Notes: generated by a model from the sequence alone, not told the origin. A stretch of 64,000 bases of DNA from Aquimarina sp042434915 (GCF_042434915.1 NZ_CP170198.1:310001-374000); one strand, 5' to 3'. Shown: positions 43,720-53,812, numbered from the stretch's first letter. Numbers and translations are program-made.

Positions 43720-45561
43720 ATGTTTACTAGCAACAATAGAACGCTTACTGCTATATTTTTTTTATTTATAATACTCGATACCTTAGCACAAAGCATTATT
43801 TATAAAAATGATTTTGATCATATTAGAATAGGATCTATTAATAAAAAACAATCCAAAACACTGTTAAAGTTCAATTCTTGTAACGGATGTGATGAGGGAT
43901 TATTGAGAAGTATTCCTAGCGATAGGGGTTCTGGAAATTGTTTGGAGGTCAAGTTTCCAAAAGACAAATCTACACCCTCTGATAGTGGTATCAATGGCAA
44001 GATATTTTTCGATGTTTCTAATTCACCCACCGGAGAGGGATATAGAGAATTATATGTGAGTTTCTGGGTGAAATTTCTGGGAAATTTTGATTTTGTTAAA
44101 GGCGGTAAAATTCCAGGACCTGGAGGCAGATTAAATGGCAAGGATATGTCTCTTCGGTTGATGTGGAGAGAAGAAGGTAAAATAGAGTTTTACCCACATT
44201 ATAATACGCAAATTAATCAACAAACAAGGATCTGGTGGAATAATCAACCTGTAGGACAAGTTAAATTTAATAGAAATAAATGGCATCATATAGAGATGCA
44301 TTATAAACTAAATACGCTAGGAAATGATGATGGAATAATGGAAGGATGGATTGATGGTATTAAAGCAGCAGGTTTTTATAACGTCGATGACTTTATTGTA
44401 AGCAGTGATGATGTAGGTCTTTTAATGAACCACTTTTATTTCTCAACTTTTTTTGGAGGAAGTAGTAATAGTTCTTGGTGGGCAAATAATGATGAATTGG
44501 TGCTGTTTGATGATTTTGTAGTAGCTACTGGTAGGATAGGATATGATTCGATTATAGATGAAGTAGATATTAATTTACCTCCAATAGTTTCTTTTACAAC
44601 ACCAGTATCAAATCTTTTTGTTAAAGAAGGCTACAATCTTCGGGTTAACGTAGACGCCGAAGATCCCGATGGATCTATCGCTGAAGTAACCCTGTATCTT
44701 GATGACACATTCGTAAGAAAGGACAATCAAGCACCATACGAGTGGGGAGATAGTAACAGTTCAAACCCTAATGAATTAAATGGATTATCATCGGGCACTT
44801 ATACGGTTAAGGCAGTAGCAATTGATAATAAAGGAGCAATAACACAAAAAACTTTTAACTTAATAGTAACAAGTAACAATGACAACGATAATACTCAAGA
44901 TTGCTCTTTTGCAACACCGATTATTAGCGGTATCCCAGCAATGGATAATGTATCATATACTAATGTTCATGTACTAGGGAATAATGGTCCGAACCTTGAT
45001 AATTTGAGAGAGTTTTCTATTAATTGGGACCCTTTTAATGATAGCCTGCACAAATTCGCTGTCAAAACTAAGGATGGTTTCCCAAGGTGGTATATAAGTT
45101 TTGTTGAAACAATGTCTTTTCAGTTAAAAAATGCTAATCCAGAAATTACTTTAACGAATACAGGCGTTGCTGGATTAGATGGCGCTTATTGGGTAGCAAA
45201 AGACGATGATAATTTTATACTCGTATCAAAAAGCCGAGAGTTTTCTCTCTACTTTAATAATTCTTTGACAGCGCCTTCATGTTTAAGTAAATCTAGCAAA
45301 ACTTCTTTGGTTGATGAGTTAAATTTAATTGTTCATCCTAATCCTGTAAAAAATGTTCTACATATTTCAAACACTTTTTCTACAATTGATAAAGTAAATA
45401 TTTATGATTTTCAAGGAAAAGAAATTATCACTAAAAGAATAAATAAAGAACAGTTTCAGACTGAATTAAATGTTCAAAACCTTGAAGCAGGTTTGTATTT
45501 TTTGAAAGTATACTTTACTGATAAAAAAACATTGAAAACTAAATTTATAAAAGAAATATAA
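43720..45561 (+). CDS. PL14-like polysaccharide lyase with accessory domains, T9SS-exported
   Basis: 613 residues: signal peptide (ending LDTLAQ) and an N-terminal beta-jelly-roll (~25-270) with KGGKIPGPGG, MSLRLMWREEGKIEFYPHY, NRNKWHHIEMHYKLN and GWIDGI. These are motifs of PL14-type lyases, a family that includes alginate and glucuronan lyases. Then come the Ig-like domain (TLYLDDTFVRKDNQAPYEWG), the shared 127-residue module (nt 44902-45282) and a type A T9SS tail (HPNPVKNV). It should cleave a uronate polymer outside the cell by beta-elimination. Alginate and glucuronan cannot be told apart from the sequence. Confidence 0.82.
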   Translation: MFTSNNRTLTAIFFLFIILDTLAQSIIYKNDFDHIRIGSINKKQSKTLLKFNSCNGCDEGLLRSIPSDRGSGNCLEVKFPKDKSTPSDSGINGKIFFDVSNSPTGEGYRELYVSFWVKFLGNFDFVKGGKIPGPGGRLNGKDMSLRLMWREEGKIEFYPHYNTQINQQTRIWWNNQPVGQVKFNRNKWHHIEMHYKLNTLGNDDGIMEGWIDGIKAAGFYNVDDFIVSSDDVGLLMNHFYFSTFFGGSSNSSWWANNDELVLFDDFVVATGRIGYDSIIDEVDINLPPIVSFTTPVSNLFVKEGYNLRVNVDAEDPDGSIAEVTLYLDDTFVRKDNQAPYEWGDSNSSNPNELNGLSSGTYTVKAVAIDNKGAITQKTFNLIVTSNNDNDNTQDCSFATPIISGIPAMDNVSYTNVHVLGNNGPNLDNLREFSINWDPFNDSLHKFAVKTKDGFPRWYISFVETMSFQLKNANPEITLTNTGVAGLDGAYWVAKDDDNFILVSKSREFSLYFNNSLTAPSCLSKSSKTSLVDELNLIVHPNPVKNVLHISNTFSTIDKVNIYDFQGKEIITKRINKEQFQTELNVQNLEAGLYFLKVYFTDKKTLKTKFIKEI

Positions 45562-45802
45562 CCCCAATGAATTGTTTTCAACAAAGAATTTTTCTCAACT
45601 AAGAGCTAAAGTCTTTACTACTTAAAAACAGTCTCAAAGACTTCAAAGAAATTGCAAATTTTGATCTTTTCACATTATAAAAGTGTTTTGATTGAATTGC
45701 AATGTTTTAAACACAAATTTAAGACCAATAAAGATCAACAGTTACATGATTAATTAAATCGCTTGGTCACCTAAACCTATGTATAAACTTAACAATTAAA
45801 AC

Positions 45803-48800
45803 ATGAAAAAACACAAGCATTCTATGCTATTCTCGCTTATTGCATGTATAGTATTTTTGTCTAATCAGCCTTCTCAGGCTCGAGAAATAGATATTAAATA
45901 TCAAAATAATACCTCATTTCGATATAAAATAAAGAAAGAAACTGAAACCGTAATTAATAGAGCTCCTAAGATAATTATCACAAGTCCAAATGACAATAGT
46001 GTATATAAAAATAGTCAGGGCTTATCAGTAAAGATCAATACAGATGATAATGATAGTCGCATAGTCAAGCACCAAGTGTATATTAATGATAATTTGGTTG
46101 ATACTGATGGAAGCAATTATACAGATCACCCTTTAACTAATTTGAGAACAGGTAGCTATACAGTAAGGGTTGTAGTTACTAATATTGATGGAGTTATCGG
46201 ACAAGACACTATATCATTTTCTATCAATGAAGGTAATAATTGTGATATCTACGAAGAAAAAGATGGCCTAGTCGTTATCGAAGCTGAAAATCTTTCCATT
46301 CTGGGAGACTGGAATAAAAAAAATACTATATCAGGGTTTACAGGAAGTGGTTATCTAGAATGGACAGGGCCTAATCATTTTAATGCTCCTGGTAATGGTT
46401 TGATAAACGCTAAAATTAAAATAAATTCTCCTGGACGATATAAGTTTCAATGGAGATCAAAAGTAGGAGAAGGAGAAAGTGCTACAGAAGCTAATGATAC
46501 GTGGTTAAAATTTCCAGATGCTGACGCTTTTTATGCCCAAAAAGGAAGTGAAAAAATTTATCCCAAAGGGTCAGGTCTAACACCCAATCCAGAAGGTGCG
46601 GGTGGCCAAGGATATTTCAAAGTATATTCAACGGGTACTACGAATTGGACCTGGACTACAAAAACAAGTGATAAAGATCCTCATGATATTTTTATTGAAT
46701 TTGATAGCCCCGGTGTATACACAATGCTAATATCGGGTCGCTCCAAACACCATGTTGTAGATCGTGTAACATTAAATAAATCCAGTGTAAATGCTACCAT
46801 CATATCTCTTGAAGAAACTAAATGCCAAAACAATGGGCAAAATAATAGCAAGGCCACTATAACTGGAGAGCTCAAAAAATGGCACAACGTAGTATTAACC
46901 TTTAATGGTCCCAATACTTCAGAAACTGCCGCTGATAATCCATTTTTAAATTATCGATTAAATGTGACATTTACACATCAAAGCGGGTCCCCTTCTTACG
47001 TAGTTCCAGGATACTATGCTGCCGACGGAAATGCGGCTCAAACTTCTGCAACTAGTGGTAATAAATGGAGAGTTCATTTTGCTCCCGATAAGACAGGAAC
47101 TTGGAATTACAAAGTTTCATTTAGAAAAGGAAGAAACATAGCGGTAAATGAAAACAAAACAGTAGGAACTGTTGCTGGTTTTATGGATGGAGAAATCGGA
47201 TCTTTTAAAATCAATACTTCAGACAAATCCGGAAGAGATTTTAGAGCAAAAGGTCGTTTACAATATGTAGGCGAACATTATTTGCGTTTCGCTGAAACAG
47301 GTGAGTATATGATAAAACAAGGACCTGATTCACCTGAAAATTTATTTGCTTATAATGATTTTGACAACACACCCAACGTAGGAAATAGAAGAAAAGATTA
47401 TCGACCACACATAAGAGATTGGAATTCTGGTAATCCTACTTGGAAAAATGGAAAAGGTAAAGGATTGATCGGTGCTGTTAACTATGTTGCTAGTGAAGGA
47501 TTAAATTCTATGTCTTTTCTTACCATGAATATTGATGGTGATGATGAAAATGTATACCCATATGTGAGTAGTAATCAACGTACGCGAATGGATGTATCAA
47601 AACTTTCGCAATGGGCTATCGTAGTTGAGCATATGCAAAAGAATGGAATTTTTGCACATTTTAAAACCCAAGAAACCGAAAATGAATCATTACTAGATGG
47701 AGGAAATACAGGTGTACAACGCAAACTGTATTACAGAGAATTAATAGCTAGATTTGGTTATAATTTAGCTTTAAACTGGAATCTTGGCGAGGAAAATGGG
47801 GTTGGACCGCAACCTATAAATCAATCACCAGAGCAACAAAAAGCTATGGCAGCGTATTTTTATAAAAATGATCCTTATAAACATCATATTGTTATCCATA
47901 CATATCCAAATGATTTTCCAGATCATTTACTTGGCAATCAATCAAAACTAACAGGGTTTTCCTTACAGACCAATCAACCTAATTTTAGTAGCGTTTTTGG
48001 TAAAGTAAAAGAAGGGGTAGATAAATCTAAAAGTGAAGGTAAAAAATGGGCGATTGCTTGTGATGAACCTGGTGATGCCGGTCAGGCGCTTCGCCCAGAT
48101 AATAATCCAGGAAATTCGCACATTGATGGAAGAAAAAATGCACTGTGGGGTACTTTACTTGCAGGTGGATGGGGAAATGAGTGGTATTTTGGTTATTTAC
48201 AAGAACATTCTGATCTTACTCTGCAGGATTTTAGAAGTCGTGATAAATGGTGGGACTATCCTCGCTATGCGATTCGATTTTTTGATATAGCAGAACTTCC
48301 TTTAACACAAATGAAAAATAATAATTCTTTGTCTTCCAATGCTAGCAGCTATTGTTATGCAAAACAAGGAGAAGCCTACGTCGTGTATTTAAAGGAGGGA
48401 GGTAGTACGAGTCTTAATCTAATAGGTCAGAGAGGTAGTTATACTGTAAAATGGTATGACCCTCGCAATGGTGGTAACCTTGTCGATGGTTCTGTCACAA
48501 CTATTAATGGTGGGGGTAAAAGACCTCTTGGAAACGCCCCAAATAATGGTAATAAAGACTGGGTGCTACTAATAACTAAAAAGACCTCTAATTTAGATGA
48601 GAATCAAGCTCCAATCGTATCATTTGCTCTTTTGTCAGAGAATACTACAATTCAAGAAGGATATACAAATTTTGAACTAGAGGTAGACGCATCTGATAGT
48701 GATGGTTCGATAAGTAACGTCAAATTATTTGTTGATGACAGATTAGTTCGTCAAGAGAGTACAGCTCCGTACAAGTGGGGAAGAGGCAATAATGTTGGAG

Positions 48801-49654
48801 AGTTATTAGGTTTGTCTGTAGGTAACCATATCATAACAGCTGTAGCTACAGATAATGATGGAGCAACGGCGGAGACTACTTTTACTTTAAAAGTTGTAAC
48901 TGAGGTTTTAATTAGTAATCCTATAAGCTCTATTATAGACCCATCTGAAAACATAACACTAGTAAGTAATGATGAGAGTGGTAACAATAGAGGCTGTTCT
49001 TTTAATATGCCAAATACCAAAGGTATCCCTGCTATGAATAATAGTTCATATACAAATGTTCACTTTGCAGGAAAAGAAGTTCTGGGCCTAAATAATTTCA
49101 AAGAACTTACAATTCATTGGGATCCTGTGTATAATACGCTTTATAAATTTGCGATTAATACAGATGGTAAAATTCATAATTTGCACATGAATCTCTCTAA
49201 TATAATGAGTTATCAGTTAAAGAATGCTCAACCTGAGGTTACTTTAATCAATACTGATATTGTAGGATTAGATGGGGAATATTGGGTAACAAAGGATGGT
49301 GATAATTTTATTATGGAATCAAAAGATAAGGATTTTATGCTTTATTTTAGTAATTCGGCTACTCCACCTTCCTGTTTAAAAATCTTAAAAAAAGTTTCTA
49401 TTCCAAAAGAAAATCTTCTGAACATAAAATTATATCCAAATCCAGTTGAGAACGGTATTTTGTTAATTAAAGGTATTAAAAATAAGGAAGTATCAATTCA
49501 AGTATTAAGTTTAATTGGACAAGTGGTTTTACACAAAAATGTCAAAGAGGTAAATGAATATCAATTACCAGTAGAAACGTTAGATGTGGGAAGTTATATT
49601 TTAAAAATAAAAGGTAAGGATGTAAATACGTCACTACATTTTATAAAAAAGTAA
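45803..49654 (+). CDS. DUF5060/glycosidase-like multidomain protein, T9SS-exported
   Basis: 1283 residues. Signal peptide (ending PSQAR), an Ig-like domain, a CBM-like beta-sandwich (VVIEAENLSILGDW ... GRYKFQWRSKVGEGES ... MLISGRSKHHVVDRV), DUF5060 (LTFNGPNTSETAADNPFLNYRLNV in part), then a TIM-barrel-like glycosidase domain of the DUF4038/apiosidase type with candidate acids in LNWNLGEENG and AIACDEPGDAG. A 'putative collagen-binding' beta domain follows (YCYAKQGEAYVVYLKEGG), then the common Ig-like domain (VKLFVDDRLVRQ), the 127-residue module (nt 48995-49375) and a T9SS tail (LYPNPVENG). Probably an extracellular glycoside hydrolase; specificity unknown. The 240-bp gap upstream shows nothing notable. 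Confidence 0.82.
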   Translation: MKKHKHSMLFSLIACIVFLSNQPSQAREIDIKYQNNTSFRYKIKKETETVINRAPKIIITSPNDNSVYKNSQGLSVKINTDDNDSRIVKHQVYINDNLVDTDGSNYTDHPLTNLRTGSYTVRVVVTNIDGVIGQDTISFSINEGNNCDIYEEKDGLVVIEAENLSILGDWNKKNTISGFTGSGYLEWTGPNHFNAPGNGLINAKIKINSPGRYKFQWRSKVGEGESATEANDTWLKFPDADAFYAQKGSEKIYPKGSGLTPNPEGAGGQGYFKVYSTGTTNWTWTTKTSDKDPHDIFIEFDSPGVYTMLISGRSKHHVVDRVTLNKSSVNATIISLEETKCQNNGQNNSKATITGELKKWHNVVLTFNGPNTSETAADNPFLNYRLNVTFTHQSGSPSYVVPGYYAADGNAAQTSATSGNKWRVHFAPDKTGTWNYKVSFRKGRNIAVNENKTVGTVAGFMDGEIGSFKINTSDKSGRDFRAKGRLQYVGEHYLRFAETGEYMIKQGPDSPENLFAYNDFDNTPNVGNRRKDYRPHIRDWNSGNPTWKNGKGKGLIGAVNYVASEGLNSMSFLTMNIDGDDENVYPYVSSNQRTRMDVSKLSQWAIVVEHMQKNGIFAHFKTQETENESLLDGGNTGVQRKLYYRELIARFGYNLALNWNLGEENGVGPQPINQSPEQQKAMAAYFYKNDPYKHHIVIHTYPNDFPDHLLGNQSKLTGFSLQTNQPNFSSVFGKVKEGVDKSKSEGKKWAIACDEPGDAGQALRPDNNPGNSHIDGRKNALWGTLLAGGWGNEWYFGYLQEHSDLTLQDFRSRDKWWDYPRYAIRFFDIAELPLTQMKNNNSLSSNASSYCYAKQGEAYVVYLKEGGSTSLNLIGQRGSYTVKWYDPRNGGNLVDGSVTTINGGGKRPLGNAPNNGNKDWVLLITKKTSNLDENQAPIVSFALLSENTTIQEGYTNFELEVDASDSDGSISNVKLFVDDRLVRQESTAPYKWGRGNNVGELLGLSVGNHIITAVATDNDGATAETTFTLKVVTEVLISNPISSIIDPSENITLVSNDESGNNRGCSFNMPNTKGIPAMNNSSYTNVHFAGKEVLGLNNFKELTIHWDPVYNTLYKFAINTDGKIHNLHMNLSNIMSYQLKNAQPEVTLINTDIVGLDGEYWVTKDGDNFIMESKDKDFMLYFSNSATPPSCLKILKKVSIPKENLLNIKLYPNPVENGILLIKGIKNKEVSIQVLSLIGQVVLHKNVKEVNEYQLPVETLDVGSYILKIKGKDVNTSLHFIKK

Positions 49655-49666
49655 TTATAGTTCAAG

Positions 49667-49702
49667 TTCCATCGGAAAATAATACAGTTTTCCGATGGAA
49701 TT
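49667..49702 (+). terminator. Terminator/hairpin after the DUF5060 gene
   Basis: TTCCATCGGAAAA pairs with TTTTCCGATGGAA (13 bp) with an 8-base loop, followed by TTTT. Another gene of the cluster follows 92 bp later. Confidence 0.8.
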
Positions 49703-49793
49703 TTACAAATTTTAGAAATCTAATACATAGATGAATCAGTCTGATACATCAAGAATTTTTATGCGAAGATTAAAATGTTAATATACATAAATC

Positions 49794-52700
49794 ATGATAA
49801 ATTTCTCAAAAAATCAAATGGGTTTTGATATAAAAGTGTGTAAAAATTATCAGTTTTTAATTGCGTTACTTTTTTCAATTCTATCCTTTAAAATAGTTTT
49901 GTCTTTTACGATTGATAAAGTATACAATAATATCCCATTCAAAATTACATCGACTATTGAGTGTACTTCGTCCAATAATTTAACCACCCTACAACCTGTG
50001 GCCGATGGACTTTGGAATCAACCTCGTATTTGGCCTAACGGTAAACTCCCCACAATAAATGATGATGTAGTAATTCCTGTGGGTAGAAAAATAACTCTAG
50101 CAGGAACATGCCGAGCAAGGACCATTAAGGTCAATGGTGTAGTAAATGCTATCAATTGGAAAAATAATGATGCTTGGATTAATCTAGAAACTCAAAGTAT
50201 TATAATTTCTGGAAAATTTGAAATAGGTACAATATCTCGACCCTATGCTGCAAAAGAAAAATGCGTAATAACTTTAAAAGGAGATAAGTTTAATAATGCT
50301 CCAGCATCACATAAAGGCATCATGGTAATGGGTGGAGGTAGTCTAGAACTACATGGAAAAAATAGAAAGAGTTGGACAAACCTTGCCGTTACTGCCAATG
50401 TCGGAGCTACACAAATTACTTTGATCAATGCTGTTGATTGGGAAGTTGGAGATAAAATTGCGTTAACTGCTACAGGGTTAGCCAGTGGACGATCAAAGGC
50501 TTGGAATAATGTTGATGAAGCTGTAATCACAGCCATTAGTAGGGATAAAAGAACGCTTACCTTAAAAACACCTTTGAAACATAAACATATAGGAGGATCA
50601 AAGTCTTATACCAGAGCTAGAGATGGAAAAACATGGAAGGTGAATATACAGGGTGAAGTGGGTTTACTATCTCATTATATAAAAATTCAGGGGAAAATGA
50701 ATGGTGCTAATGAAACCAATGGTTATGGAGGTCACATTATGCTTATGAAGAATTCTATTGCGCATGTAGCGCATGTAGAACTTTACAAAATGGGCCAAAA
50801 AGGAATTTTAGGGAGGTATCCATTTCACTGGCATTTAAACGAGGACAAAGCAAAAGGCAGCTATTTAAGAAATAGTAGCGTACACAGATCATTTAATAGA
50901 GCGGTAACCATTCATGGTACAGACTATGTAACAGTAGATGGTATATTTGCTTATGATCATATTGGTCACGGTATATTTTTTGAAGATGGAGGCGAACGTT
51001 TTAATTCCATAAAAAATAATGTAATTTTTGTAACTAGGCGTCCAAAAAAAGGAGAAGAAGTTACACCTTCTGATAATCAATTTAATACTCTTCAAAACAG
51101 AACGCCAGCTTCATACTGGATTACCAATCCAAATAACTATTTTGAGAATAATGTAGCAGCAGGTACAGAAGGAACAGGATTCTGGTTTGCCTTTCCTGAA
51201 AAAGGTCCTATGTTTGACTCTAGAAATCTTTCTTATTATAATCGAATGGTCGTTTGGAAGGAACCACTAGGTAAATTTGATGGTTTTGTAGCACATACCT
51301 GTATGAATGGTTGGGACGTTTTTGATCAATTAAACGATAATCATTCTATAAAAACTAATTTTGGATGGGATATACGAACTGACCAATATATACAAAACGG
51401 TTTGTTTTATGGAAATGATCAAGCCATATATAGTGGGTTAGGTGTTAAGGGGGATCCTACAAAAGTGGTGTACAGAAACTGTATTTTCACTGATAACAAA
51501 ACCATTACGATGCTTGCATCTGACATTACCATTGAGAATAGTCTTTTTAATGTAGATACAAGTCTGGGTGTTTTCAAAGGCACGCGAGAATTCTATAAGT
51601 TTTATGATGGTCCAGGAAGACATATCGATTGTCATTTCGAAGGTTGGAACCTCGAAAACGCTAAAATGATGCAACAGAAAGAAGGAGTGGGTGCTACCGA
51701 AAATTTGAATCCTATTTTTAAAGGAACTACCAAAGGATTTTCAGAACCCTTTCCATTTACATTTGTAAAATTAGCCCCTAACGCTCGTCCTAGAAAGGTA
51801 GCATTAGGTTTTAAGGATTATGATGGCGGATTCTTAGGCAAAGCCCATACCACACTGGTTAGGGATGTTTCTTTTTATAGAGATGGACATGAATACAGAC
51901 ATCCCTCCTGGAAAAATATGGCTCGATCAGATTATTACCTTGGGAACTTATGGTTACAAGGAATGGGGAATGATCCAGCCATATCGATAGTACGAACAAA
52001 ACCAGGTACAGATAATGCTTGTTTATACGAATCAGGATCGACTAAAGGAACCTATAAAGCAGGACTATTTGTCAACGAAGGATTTACATATAATTATTAC
52101 TTGTCTAAAATTCCAAGTAGTAAAAAAATACAGCTTATTTGGTATCGGGGAGATCCAGGTGATCTAACTTTAGTGAATTTTAAGGGGTTTGGAAAACTTA
52201 GTGGATTTAAAGTGAGCGGATCCAACATTAAGAAACTAACATCTAAAGCCGAAATAGAGGCTTCAAAAGATCTTGCGTATTTTATAGCTAGTAACGGAGA
52301 TGTGTATGTGAAATTGAGAGCTAAAGGAGGAAATGGTAGAACGAATGTTTTTTTTAGATGGAACGGAATTGGTAATTATAATGCACTTGCATTGCCCTGT
52401 ACTAAAAATGACTTTAGTGCAGTAAAGAATACTACGCCACCAACTGTTAGTTTTCAAAGTCCAACTAATAACCAATTTGATCAAGGAGATGACCTAGGAG
52501 TGATCGTGAATGCTTCAGATAGTGATGGGACTATAGTGAATGTTAAACTATATATCAATGATATATTGGTGAGACAGGAAGGTGTAGCTCCCTATAAATG
52601 GGGAACAGAAAATCTCGATCAAAATGATGTAATATTATCAAATCTTGTGGCAGGAAATTATAATTTAAAGGCAGTGGCTACAGACAATGAAGGTAATACA

Positions 52701-53468
52701 TCAGAAGCTTTTTTCATATTAACTGTGCAAAACAATCAATCTATTAAAACCAACCATGCTCCTATACATGATGTTTACCTACAAGGTAGTACAAGATTCA
52801 ATACTGCAAATGTTAGAGTAGAAACAGGTAAAAGGACAAGCTATTTAATGTTTGATCTAAGCACGATTAATGGAGATGTAAGCAGTGCTGAACTCAAGCT
52901 TACTGTGGATTCTGATTCTGGAAACGGCAATATTAACGTATATCTGGGAAATAGTACTAATTGGACAGAATTTAATCTTTCTAATAGCAATAAACCAAGT
53001 AAAGAAAATTTGTTAGCTTCAAAAAATACTACATATACTGTAAATGGGACTTATATTTGGAACCTTAATAGTATTACCGTTGGTGATAAATTGAGTTTAA
53101 TTGTAGAGCAATTTTCAGGGGATGATGTGAGTTTCTGGTCAAAAGAAGGAACTATAAAACCTGAATTGGTAATTACAACCAGTAATAACAAACTCGCTAG
53201 AAAGTTGTTCCCCCAGGAAATGAGAAAAGCAAAAATTTCTATATATCCAAATCCAGTTAGAGATGTGGTGTATTTGAAAGACCTGTCTTTTTTAGCATAT
53301 CAGGTGAAAATATACAGTTTTGATGGTCAAGAAGTTGCGTCTAGATCTCTACATGAAAAACAAGTTACTGCAAAACTTGATATGAATAACTTACTCCCAG
53401 GCATATATTTTGTCAAAGTGTACGCTAAAGACGATGCTATCATTATAACTAAATTGCTGAAAGAATAG
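49794..53468 (+). CDS. G8-domain beta-helix protein with CBM96-like domain, T9SS-exported
   Basis: 1224 residues. Signal peptide (LIALLFSILSFKIVLS), then a G8 domain (LWNQPRIWPNGKLPTINDDV ... LELHGK) as in the animal hyaluronan depolymerase CEMIP, and a large right-handed beta-helix with conserved HIMLMKNS, GRYPFHWHLNED, HGTDYVTVDG and GHGIFFEDG segments. Then follow the shared Ig-like domain (VKLYINDILVRQ), a DNRLRE/CBM96-like beta-sandwich (SYLMFDLSTINGDVSSAELK ... WNLNSITVGD) and a type A T9SS tail (IYPNPVRDV). It lacks the 127-residue module; the CBM96-like domain takes its place. Likely an extracellular lyase or glycan-binding enzyme for a uronate polymer; inferred from fold and neighbours. 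Confidence 0.85.
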   Translation: MINFSKNQMGFDIKVCKNYQFLIALLFSILSFKIVLSFTIDKVYNNIPFKITSTIECTSSNNLTTLQPVADGLWNQPRIWPNGKLPTINDDVVIPVGRKITLAGTCRARTIKVNGVVNAINWKNNDAWINLETQSIIISGKFEIGTISRPYAAKEKCVITLKGDKFNNAPASHKGIMVMGGGSLELHGKNRKSWTNLAVTANVGATQITLINAVDWEVGDKIALTATGLASGRSKAWNNVDEAVITAISRDKRTLTLKTPLKHKHIGGSKSYTRARDGKTWKVNIQGEVGLLSHYIKIQGKMNGANETNGYGGHIMLMKNSIAHVAHVELYKMGQKGILGRYPFHWHLNEDKAKGSYLRNSSVHRSFNRAVTIHGTDYVTVDGIFAYDHIGHGIFFEDGGERFNSIKNNVIFVTRRPKKGEEVTPSDNQFNTLQNRTPASYWITNPNNYFENNVAAGTEGTGFWFAFPEKGPMFDSRNLSYYNRMVVWKEPLGKFDGFVAHTCMNGWDVFDQLNDNHSIKTNFGWDIRTDQYIQNGLFYGNDQAIYSGLGVKGDPTKVVYRNCIFTDNKTITMLASDITIENSLFNVDTSLGVFKGTREFYKFYDGPGRHIDCHFEGWNLENAKMMQQKEGVGATENLNPIFKGTTKGFSEPFPFTFVKLAPNARPRKVALGFKDYDGGFLGKAHTTLVRDVSFYRDGHEYRHPSWKNMARSDYYLGNLWLQGMGNDPAISIVRTKPGTDNACLYESGSTKGTYKAGLFVNEGFTYNYYLSKIPSSKKIQLIWYRGDPGDLTLVNFKGFGKLSGFKVSGSNIKKLTSKAEIEASKDLAYFIASNGDVYVKLRAKGGNGRTNVFFRWNGIGNYNALALPCTKNDFSAVKNTTPPTVSFQSPTNNQFDQGDDLGVIVNASDSDGTIVNVKLYINDILVRQEGVAPYKWGTENLDQNDVILSNLVAGNYNLKAVATDNEGNTSEAFFILTVQNNQSIKTNHAPIHDVYLQGSTRFNTANVRVETGKRTSYLMFDLSTINGDVSSAELKLTVDSDSGNGNINVYLGNSTNWTEFNLSNSNKPSKENLLASKNTTYTVNGTYIWNLNSITVGDKLSLIVEQFSGDDVSFWSKEGTIKPELVITTSNNKLARKLFPQEMRKAKISIYPNPVRDVVYLKDLSFLAYQVKIYSFDGQEVASRSLHEKQVTAKLDMNNLLPGIYFVKVYAKDDAIIITKLLKE

Positions 53469-53477
53469 ATTATTTAA

Positions 53478-53518
53478 ATAAACTTCCTATCTTTTTTATA
53501 TAGAGATGGGAAGTTTAT
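53478..53518 (+). terminator. Hairpin after the G8 gene
   Basis: ATAAACTTCC-TATCT pairs with AGATG-GGAAGTTTAT (15 bp with one T-G pair) around an 11-base loop. There is no long T tail, so termination is probable but may be inefficient. Confidence 0.6.
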
Positions 53519-53599
53519 ATAAGACCATATTGATTCAAAGTATAAAATTCAATTTTTGAATAGAAAGACAAATTAATCAGATCAATTAGAATTACTTGA

Positions 53600-53800
53600 T
53601 CAACAAACGAATTTAAAGAAGAAACCCGTAGGTTAATTGAGTCTCAAAAAGACAAGGAAAAAGAAAAAACCGAATCCTTTCAAAGCGAGATTATAATTTA
53701 TGTGATGTTAGGAGTTGTTCTAATAGTAGGAGAGGGCCGAGAGTTAAAAAAGGTCCTGTGGACATTTTTAGTGAAGGAGCCAGATGGCGCATTGGCCGAA
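53600..53800 (+). pseudogene. Possible gene remnant beside ssrA
   Basis: An open stretch with no start codon reads like the end of a coiled-coil membrane protein: NEFKEETRRLIESQKDKE, then FQSEIIIYVMLGVVLIVGEG. The frame is blocked by TGA just upstream at 53597-53599, and a neighbouring frame (LLDQQTN) would continue it if one base were changed. It then runs into the ssrA terminator. It may be a frameshifted remnant or chance. Confidence 0.25.
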
Positions 53801-53812
53801 TCCCCCGAAAAA

